Assembly (NCBI RefSeq): GCF_034377285.1
Contig: NZ_CP139715.1
Location: forward strand, 558,001 to 622,000
DNA: 64,000 bases
Direction: 5' to 3'
From: Thalassobaculum sp. OXR-137
GTDB lineage: Bacteria; Pseudomonadota; Alphaproteobacteria; Thalassobaculales; Thalassobaculaceae
Shown here piece after piece: positions 1-8,532 of this stretch. The position numbers and the translations under genes were made by a program. Each line of letters opens with the position of its first letter. Positions within the stretch are counted from its first letter, which is position 1. The notes beneath the pieces are model-generated. The model was not told where the DNA came from and did not search any database. It was given only the letters and a program-made list of their open reading frames with translations.

Positions 1-788
1 TGCCGGTGATGATCGGTGCGGCCTTCCTGTCCATCGGCTACGGCGTGCTGGCGGGCCTGGCCCTGCGGCGCACCTCCGGCACCGACCCGGCAACCGCCTT
101 CTTCTCCAGCGTGCCGGGCGGGGTGGTGGAGATGTCGGTGCTGGCCGAACAGCATAAGGGCGACACCGCGTCGGTCTCGCTCGCCCAGTCCCTGCGCATC
201 CTGCTGGTGGTCATCACGATCCCGCCGATCGTCACCCTCCTCGGCCTCACCGGCTCCGACCCGTTCGAACTGGTCGTGCTGCCGTTCGATCCCCTGGGTC
301 TGATCGTCCTGCTGGCCGGCTGTGCCGCGCTCGGCTGGCTCGGCGCCCGGCGCAAGATCGCCAATGCCTGGTTCCTGGGGCCGATGCTGGTCGCCCTGGC
401 GGTGTCCATTTCCGGCACCGTGCTGTCCGGGGTGCCGACGGAACTGATCAACTTCGCCCAGGTGGTGATGGGGGCAACCCTCGGCCTGCGGTATCAGCGC
501 GACCGGGTCATCGCCCTGCGCCGGTTTCTGGCGCCGGCCTTTTTGTCGACGGTGATCCTGGTCGGCCTGAACGTCGCCACCGGCGTAGCCATCGGCCTGG
601 CGGTCGGCCTGCCGCCGGTGACCATGGCGCTGGCGATCTCGCCCGGCGGCATGGCCGAGATGAGCATCACCGCCAAGATCCTGCATCTGGGCGTGCCGAT
701 CGTCGTCGCCTTCCACGTGGTGCGGATCTTCCTGGTGATCGGCTTCACCGGCCAGGTCTACAAGCGGGTCTTCCTGCCGCGGGCTTAG
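1..788 (+). CDS. AbrB-family membrane protein (5' end outside window)
   Basis: Integral membrane protein of the AbrB/COG3180 type (PF05145), a family of duplicated membrane domains named after E. coli AbrB; the transported substrate is not known. The visible 260 or so residues hold most of the two-repeat fold. The segment around 30-50 reads FFSSVPGGVVEMSVLAEQ and the matching segment near 205-225 reads ISPGGMAEMSITAK, the PGG-x-x-EMS signature found once per repeat. Hydrophobic stretches alternate with short loops throughout. The reading frame is open to the first base of the window, and the GTG at base 6 is only an internal codon, so the gene is truncated by the window edge and not broken. 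It ends 80 bp before the PrpD-like gene; a functional link is not evident. Confidence 0.85.
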   Translation, partial: PVMIGAAFLSIGYGVLAGLALRRTSGTDPATAFFSSVPGGVVEMSVLAEQHKGDTASVSLAQSLRILLVVITIPPIVTLLGLTGSDPFELVVLPFDPLGLIVLLAGCAALGWLGARRKIANAWFLGPMLVALAVSISGTVLSGVPTELINFAQVVMGATLGLRYQRDRVIALRRFLAPAFLSTVILVGLNVATGVAIGLAVGLPPVTMALAISPGGMAEMSITAKILHLGVPIVVAFHVVRIFLVIGFTGQVYKRVFLPRA

Positions 789-868
789 CGAAGTTAGCGG
801 TTTGACGCGCCCCGGCCCCCCTCCTACCTTTCCTCCCAACAAACAAATACCGCTCCTGGGAGGAGACG

Positions 869-2293
869 ATGACAGGTCAGGACACCCTCGACGTCACCCG
901 TACGCTCGGCGACTTCGCCGCCGGCCTCACGCTTTCCGACATTCCGCAGGACGTGGCCGACCGGGCGAAGACGCTGATCCTCGACACCATGGGCATCGCC
1001 GTGCGCGCCCAGCACGAAGCCCCGTCGACCCCCGCCCTGATCGCCGCCGCCCGCGCGCTGGGCTATGCCAACGGCAGTTCCCGGGTGATCGGCAGCGCCG
1101 ATGGCTGGACCCCGCCGGGGGCCGCGTGGCTGAACGGCGCGCTCGCCCACAGTCTGGATTTCGACGACACCCATGCCGGCGGCTCGATCCATCCGTCGGC
1201 CCCCATCGTACCGGCCGCCTTCGCCGCGGCCGAGATGTCCGGCTGCGACGGCGCGACGGTCCTGGCCGCGATCATCGCCGGCTACGAGGTGCAGATCCGC
1301 CTGTCGCTGGCCCTCAACCCGATCGACCACTACAACCGCGGCTACCACCCGACCGCAACCTGCGGCGTGTTCGGCGCGGCCGCCGCGGCCGGGCGCTGCC
1401 TGGGCCTGTCGGGCGCGCAGATCGCCAGCGCCTTCGGCATCGCGCTCAGCCAGTCCGCCGGCAGTCTCGAATTCCTCGCCGAGGGCTCCTGGAGCAAGCT
1501 GTTCCAGGTCGGCTGGGCGGCCCAGAGCGGCCTGGTCGCCGCCCGTCTCGCCGCCGAGGACTTCAAGGCGCCGCAGCGCGGCATCGACGGCACGCGTGGC
1601 TTCCTCGCCCTCTACGCCCCGAACGCCACCCCGGCCAAGGCGTCAGCCGGCCTCGGCAGCGTGTGGGAGACCCTGAACGTCGCCGTGAAGCCCTACCCGT
1701 CCTGCCGCTACAGCCACGCGCCGATGGACGCGGTGATGGAACTGCGCGCGGCCAACGACATCAAGGCGGAGGAGGTCACCGCCATCCGCATCGGCCTGCC
1801 GGCCAACGGCATGACCATCATCGGCGGCCCGATCGAGATGAAGCGCAAGCCGGTCACCGTGGTCGACGGCCAGTTCTCCATGCCGTTCCTCGCCGCCGCC
1901 TCCCTGCGTCTCGGCGGGTTCGGCTGGGACGACTACAAGACCCATCTCACCGACAAGACCACCCTGGATCTGACCGACAAGGTCTCCTGCGAGCTCGACG
2001 CCCGCTGCGACGCCGCCTTCCCCGCCAATATGGCCGGGGCCGCCACCATCGAGACCACCCGCGGCACCTTCGAGACCTTCGTGGAGGTGCCCAAGGGCGA
2101 GCCGGACAACTGGCCGAGCGAGGCGGAGCACCGGGCCAAGTTCGACGCCCTGGTCGGCCCCTGCCTGCCTGCGGAGCGGGCGGCCGCCCTGGCCGAGGCG
2201 ATCCTGACGCTGGACCGCCAGACGGCGATCGGCCCCGTGCTGGAGTTGTCCCGTCCGGCCCCGCAGCCCCTGCGCGCGGCGGGTGAGGAATGA
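869..2293 (+). CDS. MmgE/PrpD family protein
   Basis: A 474-residue member of the MmgE/PrpD family, whose characterised members include 2-methylcitrate dehydratase and cis-aconitate decarboxylase. The N-terminal helical domain (about 1-270) carries family hallmarks such as LDTMGIAVRA and HSLDFDDTHAGGSIHPSAPI, and the C-terminal domain starts near the YPSCRYSHAPMDAV segment (about 273-286), matching the substrate pocket region. Length is normal. The start is fixed by a strong GGGAGGAG ribosome site ending 3 bases before the ATG. Its stop overlaps the start of the MaoC-like gene by 4 bases and an acyl-CoA dehydrogenase follows, so the product probably acts on an acid or acyl-CoA in a short catabolic route. 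Presence of prpB/prpC nearby was not seen, so a methylcitrate-cycle role is not supported. Confidence 0.88.
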   Translation: MTGQDTLDVTRTLGDFAAGLTLSDIPQDVADRAKTLILDTMGIAVRAQHEAPSTPALIAAARALGYANGSSRVIGSADGWTPPGAAWLNGALAHSLDFDDTHAGGSIHPSAPIVPAAFAAAEMSGCDGATVLAAIIAGYEVQIRLSLALNPIDHYNRGYHPTATCGVFGAAAAAGRCLGLSGAQIASAFGIALSQSAGSLEFLAEGSWSKLFQVGWAAQSGLVAARLAAEDFKAPQRGIDGTRGFLALYAPNATPAKASAGLGSVWETLNVAVKPYPSCRYSHAPMDAVMELRAANDIKAEEVTAIRIGLPANGMTIIGGPIEMKRKPVTVVDGQFSMPFLAAASLRLGGFGWDDYKTHLTDKTTLDLTDKVSCELDARCDAAFPANMAGAATIETTRGTFETFVEVPKGEPDNWPSEAEHRAKFDALVGPCLPAERAAALAEAILTLDRQTAIGPVLELSRPAPQPLRAAGEE

Positions 2294-2760
2294 CCGCAAG
2301 CAAGGACGGCGACGGCCGGTACTACGACGACTTCACCGTCGGCGAGGTCTACGAGCACTGGCCGGGCCGGACCATCAACGAGACCGACAACACCTGGTTC
2401 ACCCTGCTGACCATGAACACCCACCCGGCGCATTTCGATACCGAGTATGCGGCGGGCACCGAGTTCGGGAAGCTGCTGGTGAATTCCTGCCTGACCCTGT
2501 CCATCGTCACCGGCATGACGGTGCGCGACACCTCCCAGCGGGCGATCGCCAATCTGGGCTGGACCGACATCAAGATGCCGGCTCCGGTCTTCGTCGGCGA
2601 CACGCTCTACGCCAGCTCGGAGATCCTGAAGAAGCGGGAGTCGAAGTCGCGCCCGCATCAGGGGATCGTCCGCTTCGCCACCACCGGCCGCAAGCAGGAC
2701 GGCACCGTGGTGATGACCTACGAGCGCACCATCCTGGTGCCGAAGCGCCCCGCCTCCTAA
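2290..2760 (+). CDS. MaoC-like acyl-CoA (de)hydratase
   Basis: A 156-residue single hot-dog domain of the MaoC dehydratase type, predicted to add or remove water on an enoyl- or hydroxyacyl-CoA. The catalytic region reads TMNTHPAHFDTEYAAGTEFG near residues 36-55. Compared with the usual D-x-N-P-x-H dyad of R-specific enoyl-CoA hydratases, the His is kept but the Asp position is Asn, and the later HG pair reads NS (LLVNSCLTLS). From memory this resembles the mesaconyl-CoA hydratase-like branch, not the R-hydratases; that assignment is inference. The ATG overlaps the preceding stop (ATGA), so translation is probably coupled to the PrpD-like gene. Confidence 0.85.
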   Translation: MTASKDGDGRYYDDFTVGEVYEHWPGRTINETDNTWFTLLTMNTHPAHFDTEYAAGTEFGKLLVNSCLTLSIVTGMTVRDTSQRAIANLGWTDIKMPAPVFVGDTLYASSEILKKRESKSRPHQGIVRFATTGRKQDGTVVMTYERTILVPKRPAS

Positions 2761-2785
2761 GCCATTTCAGATTGAGGATACCGCC

Positions 2786-3952
2786 ATGGCGGCTGCCCAT
2801 GACCAGACCGAGCTGGACGAACAGGAAGCCCTGATCCTCAACGCGGTGGACCGCTTTTTGGAGCGCGACGTGCGCCCCGTCGCCCACGAGCTGGAGGCCC
2901 GCGACGAGTGGCCGGCCGAGATCGTGGAGAAGATGAAGGACCTCGGCCTGTTCGGCGCCACCATCGGCGAGGAGTACGGCGGACTGGGCCTGTCGGCGGC
3001 GACCTATTCCAAGATCGTGGAGCGGGTCTCGGCGGTGTGGATGTCGGTCTCCGGCATCTTCAACAGCCACCTGATCATGGCCCAGGCGGTCGAGCGCGCC
3101 GGCACCGAGGAGCAGAAGCGCAAGTGGCTGCCGAAATTCGCCAGCGGCGAGCTGCGCGGCGGCATCGCCTTGACCGAGCCGGATGCCGGCACCGACCTTC
3201 AGGGTATCCGCACCACCGCCCGCAAGGACGGCAACGGCTACCGGGTGAACGGGACCAAGACCTGGATCTCGAACTCGGTGAAGGGCCATGTCCTGGCGGT
3301 GCTGGTGAAGACCGATCCCCAGGCCGAGCCGCGGCACAAGGGCATGTCCCTGATGCTGATCGAGAAGGGCGAGGGCGTGTCCGTCTCCAAACTGGAGAAG
3401 CTCGGCTACAAGGGCATCGATTCCGGCGAGCTGGTCTATGACGACTGCTTCGTGCCGGCCGACAACCTGATCGGCGGCGAGGAAGGCCGCGGGCTGCAGC
3501 AGATCCTCGGCGGGCTGGAGCTCGGCCGCATCAACGTGGCGGCGCGCGGCGTCGGCATCGCCAGGGCCTGTCTGGAGGAGAGCGTGCGCTACGCCCAGCA
3601 GCGCAAGACCTTCGGCAAGCCGATCGCCGAGCACCAGGCGATCCAGTTCAAGCTGGCCGACATGGCGACCCAGGCCGAGGCCGCCCGCCTTCTGGTCGAG
3701 CAGGCCGCCAAGGCCTATGACCGCGGCGAGCGCTGCGACCTGGAGGCCGGCATGGCCAAGCTGTTCGCCACCGAGGCCGCCGTGCACAACTCGCTGGAAG
3801 CCATGCGCCTGCACGGCGCCTACGGCTATTCCAAGGAGTTCAACATCGAGCGCTACTACCGCGACGCCCCGCTGCTGGCCATCGGCGAGGGCACGAACGA
3901 GCTGCAGCGGATCATCATCGCCAAGCAGTTGGTCGCGCGCTCGCCTGCCTGA
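2786..3952 (+). CDS. acyl-CoA dehydrogenase
   Basis: FAD-dependent acyl-CoA dehydrogenase of 388 residues, the normal length. It oxidises an acyl-CoA to the 2-enoyl-CoA and passes electrons to ETF. Visible family signatures are GGIALTEPDAGTDL (about residues 127-140), the FAD-contact region around VNGTKTWISNS, the helical C-terminal domain with RKTFGKPIAEHQAIQFKLADM, and the C-terminal IGEGTNELQR in which the first Glu is the usual catalytic base position. It lies 25 bp after the MaoC-like gene and completes a PrpD - MaoC - ACAD set on one strand. Substrate class is not readable from sequence alone. Confidence 0.92.
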   Translation: MAAAHDQTELDEQEALILNAVDRFLERDVRPVAHELEARDEWPAEIVEKMKDLGLFGATIGEEYGGLGLSAATYSKIVERVSAVWMSVSGIFNSHLIMAQAVERAGTEEQKRKWLPKFASGELRGGIALTEPDAGTDLQGIRTTARKDGNGYRVNGTKTWISNSVKGHVLAVLVKTDPQAEPRHKGMSLMLIEKGEGVSVSKLEKLGYKGIDSGELVYDDCFVPADNLIGGEEGRGLQQILGGLELGRINVAARGVGIARACLEESVRYAQQRKTFGKPIAEHQAIQFKLADMATQAEAARLLVEQAAKAYDRGERCDLEAGMAKLFATEAAVHNSLEAMRLHGAYGYSKEFNIERYYRDAPLLAIGEGTNELQRIIIAKQLVARSPA

Positions 3953-4144
3953 AGTCCCCGGTCCGGCAGGACATAAGGACGCATCCTTCGGGACATTAAT
4001 AAAAATTTGATTATTATTGTGTTTTTTACGCAATGGCTGCAATCGGGAGTCAGGGCGATCGCGGGTATCGGGATCGGCCAGTCCGGCCGGCAGTGAAGGA
4101 TCGATTTCCGCCGCCGATCGCGGCGGCCAAATGGGGCGGGGCAG
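3953..4144 (+). promoter_or_regulatory. AT-rich intergenic gap before histidine kinase
   Basis: The gap of 192 bp holds an unusually AT-rich island at about 3996-4030 (A/T runs ending in a run of six T) in an otherwise GC-rich region. It follows the acyl-CoA dehydrogenase stop and precedes the kinase gene by about 115 bp. No convincing stem sits directly before the T run, so it is not called a terminator; it is the most promoter-like segment available for the kinase. No small gene was seen. Confidence 0.3.
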
Positions 4145-5692
4145 ATGATCGAAGCCTCCGAGACCGAAGACGGAGCGGTCGAGCCGAACGCGTGGTCCAA
4201 GCGCGCGCCGACCCTCGCCTACGCGGTCGGTCTGACCCTGGTGGCGGTAATCGCCACGGTGATCTGGTTCACCACCATCTTCATGGCCTCGACTCAGGAT
4301 CAGCTCGCCGCCGAGATCAACGTCGCCGGCCGCCAGCGCATGCTGACCCAGAAGACCGCCCTTCTGACCGCCTCCCTGCCCTCCGCCGCCACCCAGGCCG
4401 ACCGCGCCGATCTGATCGCCGAGATCGCGGCCTGCACCGATCTGCTGGAACGCGCCCACCGGATCATGCTCAGCCGGGATGCGACACTCCTCCCGGCCAC
4501 CGCCGCCGAAGGGGCGGATTGCCTGCCCGGCAGGCTGGAGCCGCTGCCCGGGGGCGAGATGTCGCCCGACCTCGCCGCCGCCTATTTCGAGGACCCGCGG
4601 CCGGTCGATCCGCTGCTCACCCGCTACATCGAGTTGCTGCGCAGCCTGATCTCCCTGCCGTCCCAGGCCGACAGACGGGTGGAGACGCTCCGCGCGGAAA
4701 TCTTCGAGATCGCCCATACCGACCTGCCCCGCCGGCTCGACCGGGTCGCCCAGATCATCCAGCGCGAAGGCGAGGGGCATCTGCGCACCCTGGTGGTCAC
4801 CAAGACCCTGATGTGGGTGGCGACCCTGGTCCTGCTGGTGCTGGAGGTGCTGTTCATCTTCCGTCCGATGGTGCGGCATATCGAGCGGACCATTCTGTCC
4901 ATCCGCACCATGACCTTCTCCCTGGCCGAGCGGCGCCGTGCGGAACAGGAGCTGCGGCTCGCCAACGACGCCAAGACCCGATTCCTGGCGCAGATGAGCC
5001 ACGAGTTGCGCACGCCGCTGAACGCCATCATCGGCTACGCCCAGATGCTGGTTTCGGCGGACAGCCTTGGGATATCGCAGGCCAAGCGCCACGAATACGC
5101 CGGCGACATCCGGGCATCGGGCGAACACCTGCTGGATCTGGTCACCGACCTGCTCGACCTGTCGCGGATCGAGACCGACACCGTCGTGGTCAACCGGGAC
5201 ATCGTCGATATCGGCCGGGTCATCGGCGGCGTGATGGCGATGATGCGCGCCAAGAGCCTCGACCGGGATCAGCACATCACCGTCACCCGGCCGGACATCC
5301 CGGTTTCCGCCCGCATCGACGAGCGTCTTCTGCGCCAGGCGCTGATCAATCTGGTCGACAACGCCTTGAAATACGGACGCGACGGCGGCCGCGTCCACAT
5401 CTCCTTCGGCCAGCCCGAGCAGGACGACGTGGAGATCGTGGTCGAGGATGACGGGATCGGTTTCGACATGCGCGACCTGCCCATGCTGATGGAACCCTTC
5501 GCCCGGGCCGACACCGATCCCGCCGTGGCCCCCGACGGATTCGGCCTCGGCCTGCCGATCGCCCGCCGGCTCATCGAACTGCAGGACGGCACTCTCACGC
5601 TTCGGAGCACGCCCGGCCGCGGCACCCGGGCCCGCATCCGGATCCCGTCGGTGGAACGGCCGTACCGGCCCGCCGCCGAGACCGAAGCCTGA
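4145..5692 (+). CDS. membrane histidine kinase with PilJ-like sensor domain
   Basis: Sensor kinase of 515 residues. A first transmembrane helix lies at about 20-45, followed by a periplasmic segment containing NVAGRQRMLTQK (about 59-70), the hallmark of the PilJ / type IV pili methyl-accepting N-terminal domain also found in nitrate/nitrite sensors. A second transmembrane helix is at about 218-240. The HisKA box MSHELRTPLN places the phosphoacceptor at His286. The ATPase domain has an N box (LINLVDNALKYG), a G1 box (VEDDGIGFD) and a G2 box (GFGLGLPIARRL). No response regulator is adjacent, so its partner is unknown. It is flanked by a metabolic operon upstream and a convergent gene 12 bp downstream. 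Confidence 0.9.
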   Translation: MIEASETEDGAVEPNAWSKRAPTLAYAVGLTLVAVIATVIWFTTIFMASTQDQLAAEINVAGRQRMLTQKTALLTASLPSAATQADRADLIAEIAACTDLLERAHRIMLSRDATLLPATAAEGADCLPGRLEPLPGGEMSPDLAAAYFEDPRPVDPLLTRYIELLRSLISLPSQADRRVETLRAEIFEIAHTDLPRRLDRVAQIIQREGEGHLRTLVVTKTLMWVATLVLLVLEVLFIFRPMVRHIERTILSIRTMTFSLAERRRAEQELRLANDAKTRFLAQMSHELRTPLNAIIGYAQMLVSADSLGISQAKRHEYAGDIRASGEHLLDLVTDLLDLSRIETDTVVVNRDIVDIGRVIGGVMAMMRAKSLDRDQHITVTRPDIPVSARIDERLLRQALINLVDNALKYGRDGGRVHISFGQPEQDDVEIVVEDDGIGFDMRDLPMLMEPFARADTDPAVAPDGFGLGLPIARRLIELQDGTLTLRSTPGRGTRARIRIPSVERPYRPAAETEA

Positions 5693-5704
5693 CCCTCCTC
5701 CGGT

Positions 5705-6142
5705 TCAGCGGTGGGCCGCCGGAACCCAGTCGGCCGCCTGCCGGTTCCAGAACCGGTTCGGGTTGTCCTCGTCCAGACCGCGCACGTGCCGCGACCGCAA
5801 GGCCGGGGCGAGCAGGATGACCGGCTCCTCGTAGGGATGGGCGCCATAGACCGCCTCCATCACCGCGACCACATCCGCCGTGCCGGGCAGGAAACAGGTC
5901 ACCCGCAGGCAGGGCACGGTCACCGTGTCGGCGGTCGCCGCGTTGCGGCCCGTCCCCAGGGAGCGGAACTGCTGCTCGCCGGCGGCGCTGCGGAATGCAA
6001 CCCGGTCGTAGTCTCCCCAGGTGAGCGGCACGACGGCGAGCACCGCCTCCATGACCGCATCGGCCCGTTCCTGCGGCACTTCCACCGTGAGGGTGTATCC
6101 GGTCTCCGTGGTGAACCGGTTGGTTTCAAGCTGCGGGAACAT
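5705..6142 (-). CDS. small protein resembling the CutA-like insert domain of Nif3/YqfO
   Basis: A 145-residue protein. The segment CFLPGTADVVAVMEAVYGAHPYEEPVI contains AHPYEEP, the motif of the CutA-like ferredoxin-fold domain inserted in Nif3/YqfO proteins, and here this domain appears as a stand-alone protein. The N-terminus (LTVEVPQERADAVMEAVLAVVP) reads like the first half of the same alpha/beta fold. Its start lies inside the last 17 bases of the ArsR-type gene on the same strand, so the two are almost certainly co-translated. The biochemical role of these stand-alone proteins is not established; a regulator partner is suggested only by context. Confidence 0.7.
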   Translation of the reverse strand: MFPQLETNRFTTETGYTLTVEVPQERADAVMEAVLAVVPLTWGDYDRVAFRSAAGEQQFRSLGTGRNAATADTVTVPCLRVTCFLPGTADVVAVMEAVYGAHPYEEPVILLAPALRSRHVRGLDEDNPNRFWNRQAADWVPAAHR

Positions 6143-6821
6143 GGTCGATATCCTCTCGTGTCAGTCCGAAATGGGTGTGGAGGGCGGCATATCCGGGCTC
6201 GGTAACCGTCAGCACGCGCGGCGCGCCGCGGCTGAGCCAACCGCTGCGCAGGGCATGGTCCATCAGGGCGGCGCCCAGAGGTCCGGACAGGTGCGGACGG
6301 CGCTCGGTCCAGTCCAGGCAGAGCCGCACCGGCTCCGGCCCGGCCCGGGGCATGGACAGGCCGAGGGACGCGAAGAAGGCCGGCCGCGCGAGGGTGACGC
6401 TCTCGCCCTCGAGGACGATCGCTCCCCGGGCGACAAGGGCATCAAGCAACAGGACGCCGAGCCGGCCGGCGATATGGCTGTAGCAGCTCCGGGCAACCAG
6501 CAGGTCGGCATTGCCGGGACTGCGGCGGGCACGATGCAGGTAGGGTTGCGGCGTGAGCCCGCCGAGCCGCTCCAGCAGGTTGGCCGCTTCGGCCGAGGCG
6601 AGCCGGTGGTAGACCGACCGGCCGGACCGCATCGACACCGTCAGCCCCGCCTCGGCGAGCTGGCGCAGATGGGCGGTCGCCGTCGGCTCCGATACCCCGG
6701 CCGCCAGGGCCAGTTCCTTGTTGGTGAAGGCCCGGCCGTCCATCAGCGCGCAGAGCATGCGGGCCCGGCTTTCGTTGGCCAGCGCGGCGCCGATCAGCTC
6801 GAATTTGGCGGACAGGGTCAT
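6126..6821 (-). CDS. ArsR-type winged-helix transcriptional regulator
   Basis: A 231-residue regulator. The first 90 residues form an ArsR-like winged helix: LANESRARMLCALMDGRAFTNKELALAAGVSEPTATAHLRQL is a helix-turn-helix with the recognition helix near residues 45-62, and RSGRSVYHRL is the wing. The rest (about 100-231) is an unusual C-terminal half with RSCYSHIAGRLGVLLLDAL, a conserved CY-x-H-x-AG-x-LGV segment that I have seen in a long ArsR subgroup. No CXC metal site of classical ArsR is visible. It overlaps the small Nif3-like gene downstream. Ligand unknown. Confidence 0.82.
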   Translation of the reverse strand: MTLSAKFELIGAALANESRARMLCALMDGRAFTNKELALAAGVSEPTATAHLRQLAEAGLTVSMRSGRSVYHRLASAEAANLLERLGGLTPQPYLHRARRSPGNADLLVARSCYSHIAGRLGVLLLDALVARGAIVLEGESVTLARPAFFASLGLSMPRAGPEPVRLCLDWTERRPHLSGPLGAALMDHALRSGWLSRGAPRVLTVTEPGYAALHTHFGLTREDIDHVPAA

Positions 6822-6887
6822 GGGCCGATCATGACGCCCGACGGCGACAAGACAATGTCGAACGCTTCGGGATCTGCCTAAGGATGC

Positions 6888-8138
6888 CTAGAACAGCCCG
6901 GACAGCCGGCGGCCGATCTCGACGGCGAGCACGGCGAGGCTGACCAGCGCGCCGATCACCGGCAGCCAGATCGGCAGGTTCGGCGCCTCCGCCGGGGCGG
7001 AGCCGCGCCGCTTCAGGCGCCAAAGTGCCAGATTGCACAGGGCGAAGACCGCGAGCGTCACCAGCGAGGTGGTGCCGGCCAGGGTGGCGATCGGGAACAG
7101 CAGGGCCAGCGTCAGGATCGCCGCCACCACGAGCACCGTCGCCACCGCCGGCGTGCGGGTGGTCGCATGCACCCGGCCGAGGAACTCCGGCAGGGAGCCC
7201 TGGCGCGACAGGCCGAACAGCACCCGCGAGGCCATGACCATCTGAACCAGCACCCCGTTCACCGTCGCCAGCACCGCGATCGCGCCCAGCAGGCGGGCGT
7301 CCCCGCCTGCGGCTGCGTAGACCAGGGCGAGCGGGGCCGGCGATCCGGCCAGTTCCACCAGCGGCAGGACGGCAAGCGCGGTGACCGATACCGCCAGGTA
7401 CAGGCTGCCGGCGATGACCAGCGTCGCGACGATGGCGATCGGCATGGCCCGGGCCGGATCCTTCACCTCCTCGGCAACGTTGACGATGTCCTCGAAGCCG
7501 ATGAAGGCATAGAAGGCGAGCACCGCCCCGGCGAAGACGCCGACCACCGGAAACGGCGTGCGCGGAACCAGGATCTCCGCCACCGGCAGTCCCCCCTCGC
7601 CGCCCGTCGCGATCCCGGAGCCGACCACCAGCATCAGCCCGCCGATCTCCACCAGGGTGAGCGCCCCCGCCGCCAGGGTCGATTCCGTGATGCCCCAGAT
7701 CGCCAGCCCGCCCAGGGTCGCGCAGAGCACGACGATCGCCAGCGCTTCCGGGATCGCGATGAGCGTCCGCAGGTACCCGACGCCGCCGACCACCACGCTG
7801 GCCGCGGAGATGATCCCGGCCGCCGCCACCATCAGACCGACGATCAGGGACAGCCCCTCCGAGGCGAAGGCCTCGCGCACGTACAGCGCCTCGCCGGCAC
7901 TCTTGGGCATGCGGGCCGACAGTTCGGTGAAGGACAGCGCCGTCGCCCCGGCCAGCAGGGCGGCCAACAGGAAGGTGAACGGCGTCCAGGCCCCGGCCCG
8001 GGCCGCGACCTCGCCGATCAGCACATAGATGCCGGCACCGATGGTGGTGCCGACACCGTACAGCGTCAGCAGACCCGGGCCGAGGCGACGGGCGAGTTCG
8101 GGTTCGGGTTCGGGCAAAAGTTTAGGGTCAGCGGTCAT
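6888..8138 (-). CDS. APC-family amino acid permease
   Basis: A 416-residue amino acid/polyamine/organocation transporter with about 12 hydrophobic segments. The N-terminal LGPGLLTLYGVGTTIGAGIYVLIG is the unwound first helix with the GAGIY motif; the FYAFIGFEDIVNVAEEVKDPARAMP segment near the middle is the family signature after helix 6. The start is set at the ATG beginning MTADPKLLPEPEPE, because the frame upstream is Arg/Cys-rich shadow sequence. It is followed 66 bp later by the ArsR-type gene on the same strand. Substrate cannot be read; length matches short APC members. Confidence 0.88.
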   Translation of the reverse strand: MTADPKLLPEPEPELARRLGPGLLTLYGVGTTIGAGIYVLIGEVAARAGAWTPFTFLLAALLAGATALSFTELSARMPKSAGEALYVREAFASEGLSLIVGLMVAAAGIISAASVVVGGVGYLRTLIAIPEALAIVVLCATLGGLAIWGITESTLAAGALTLVEIGGLMLVVGSGIATGGEGGLPVAEILVPRTPFPVVGVFAGAVLAFYAFIGFEDIVNVAEEVKDPARAMPIAIVATLVIAGSLYLAVSVTALAVLPLVELAGSPAPLALVYAAAGGDARLLGAIAVLATVNGVLVQMVMASRVLFGLSRQGSLPEFLGRVHATTRTPAVATVLVVAAILTLALLFPIATLAGTTSLVTLAVFALCNLALWRLKRRGSAPAEAPNLPIWLPVIGALVSLAVLAVEIGRRLSGLF

Positions 8139-8181
8139 GGCACGAGCATACCGGGTTCCGGCCGCCCGGCCTTGCGCCAGA

Positions 8182-8493
8182 TCAAACCTCCGCGGAAGGC
8201 GCCTGCGGTGCGGCCGAGGGCAGGGCCAGACGGATGACGCCCTTGGCGGTGCGGATGTCCACCGGCTTGCCCTTGCGCAGCACCTGGATCGCGCCGCGGT
8301 CCTGCAGGGAAGCCGCCGCCGCGCGGACGGACCGCAGCAACGGCCGCCAGGCCGATGTCTCGTTCGGATTGCCACCGGCGGCGCGCGCCACCTCGTCCGG
8401 GCTGATCGACTTGCCGGATCCGGCCGCGGCGCACCGATCCAGGATCAGCGCCTCGAGCGGGTCAACGGTTGCTTCGTTGGGTTCACTTGCCAT
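8182..8493 (-). CDS. DUF3253 domain protein
   Basis: A 103-residue protein that matches the DUF3253 family along its length: LEALILDRCAAAGSGKSISPDEVARAAGG followed by WRPLLRSVRAAAASLQDRGAIQVLRKGKPVD and a terminal IRLAL. The pattern looks like a small winged-helix fold, though no function has been assigned to the family to my knowledge. The start is taken at ATG 8493, with MASEPNEATVDP as N-terminus; the longer frame upstream is a shadow of the divergent NnrU gene, only 39 bp away. It lies 43 bp upstream of the permease on the same strand. Confidence 0.8.
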   Translation of the reverse strand: MASEPNEATVDPLEALILDRCAAAGSGKSISPDEVARAAGGNPNETSAWRPLLRSVRAAAASLQDRGAIQVLRKGKPVDIRTAKGVIRLALPSAAPQAPSAEV

Positions 8494-8532
8494 ATAGCCA
8501 GCATAGTCCGACAGGCGGGAAGGACCAGAAGA

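Noticed and set aside
3996-4030. AT-rich run with six T, first read as a terminator of the acyl-CoA dehydrogenase gene
   Set aside because: No GC-rich stem lies immediately before the T run; only a weak 5 bp hairpin is found further upstream.
2570-5398. Very long open frame (942 codons) on the minus strand across three genes
   Set aside because: It runs antisense to the MaoC, acyl-CoA dehydrogenase and kinase genes, is rich in Gly, Arg, Gln and His as expected for the GC-rich antisense frame, and matches no family.
8029-8532. N-terminal extension of NnrU by 168 codons
   Set aside because: The extension is antisense to the DUF3253 gene and the permease start; NnrU begins with its first helix at ATG 8533.
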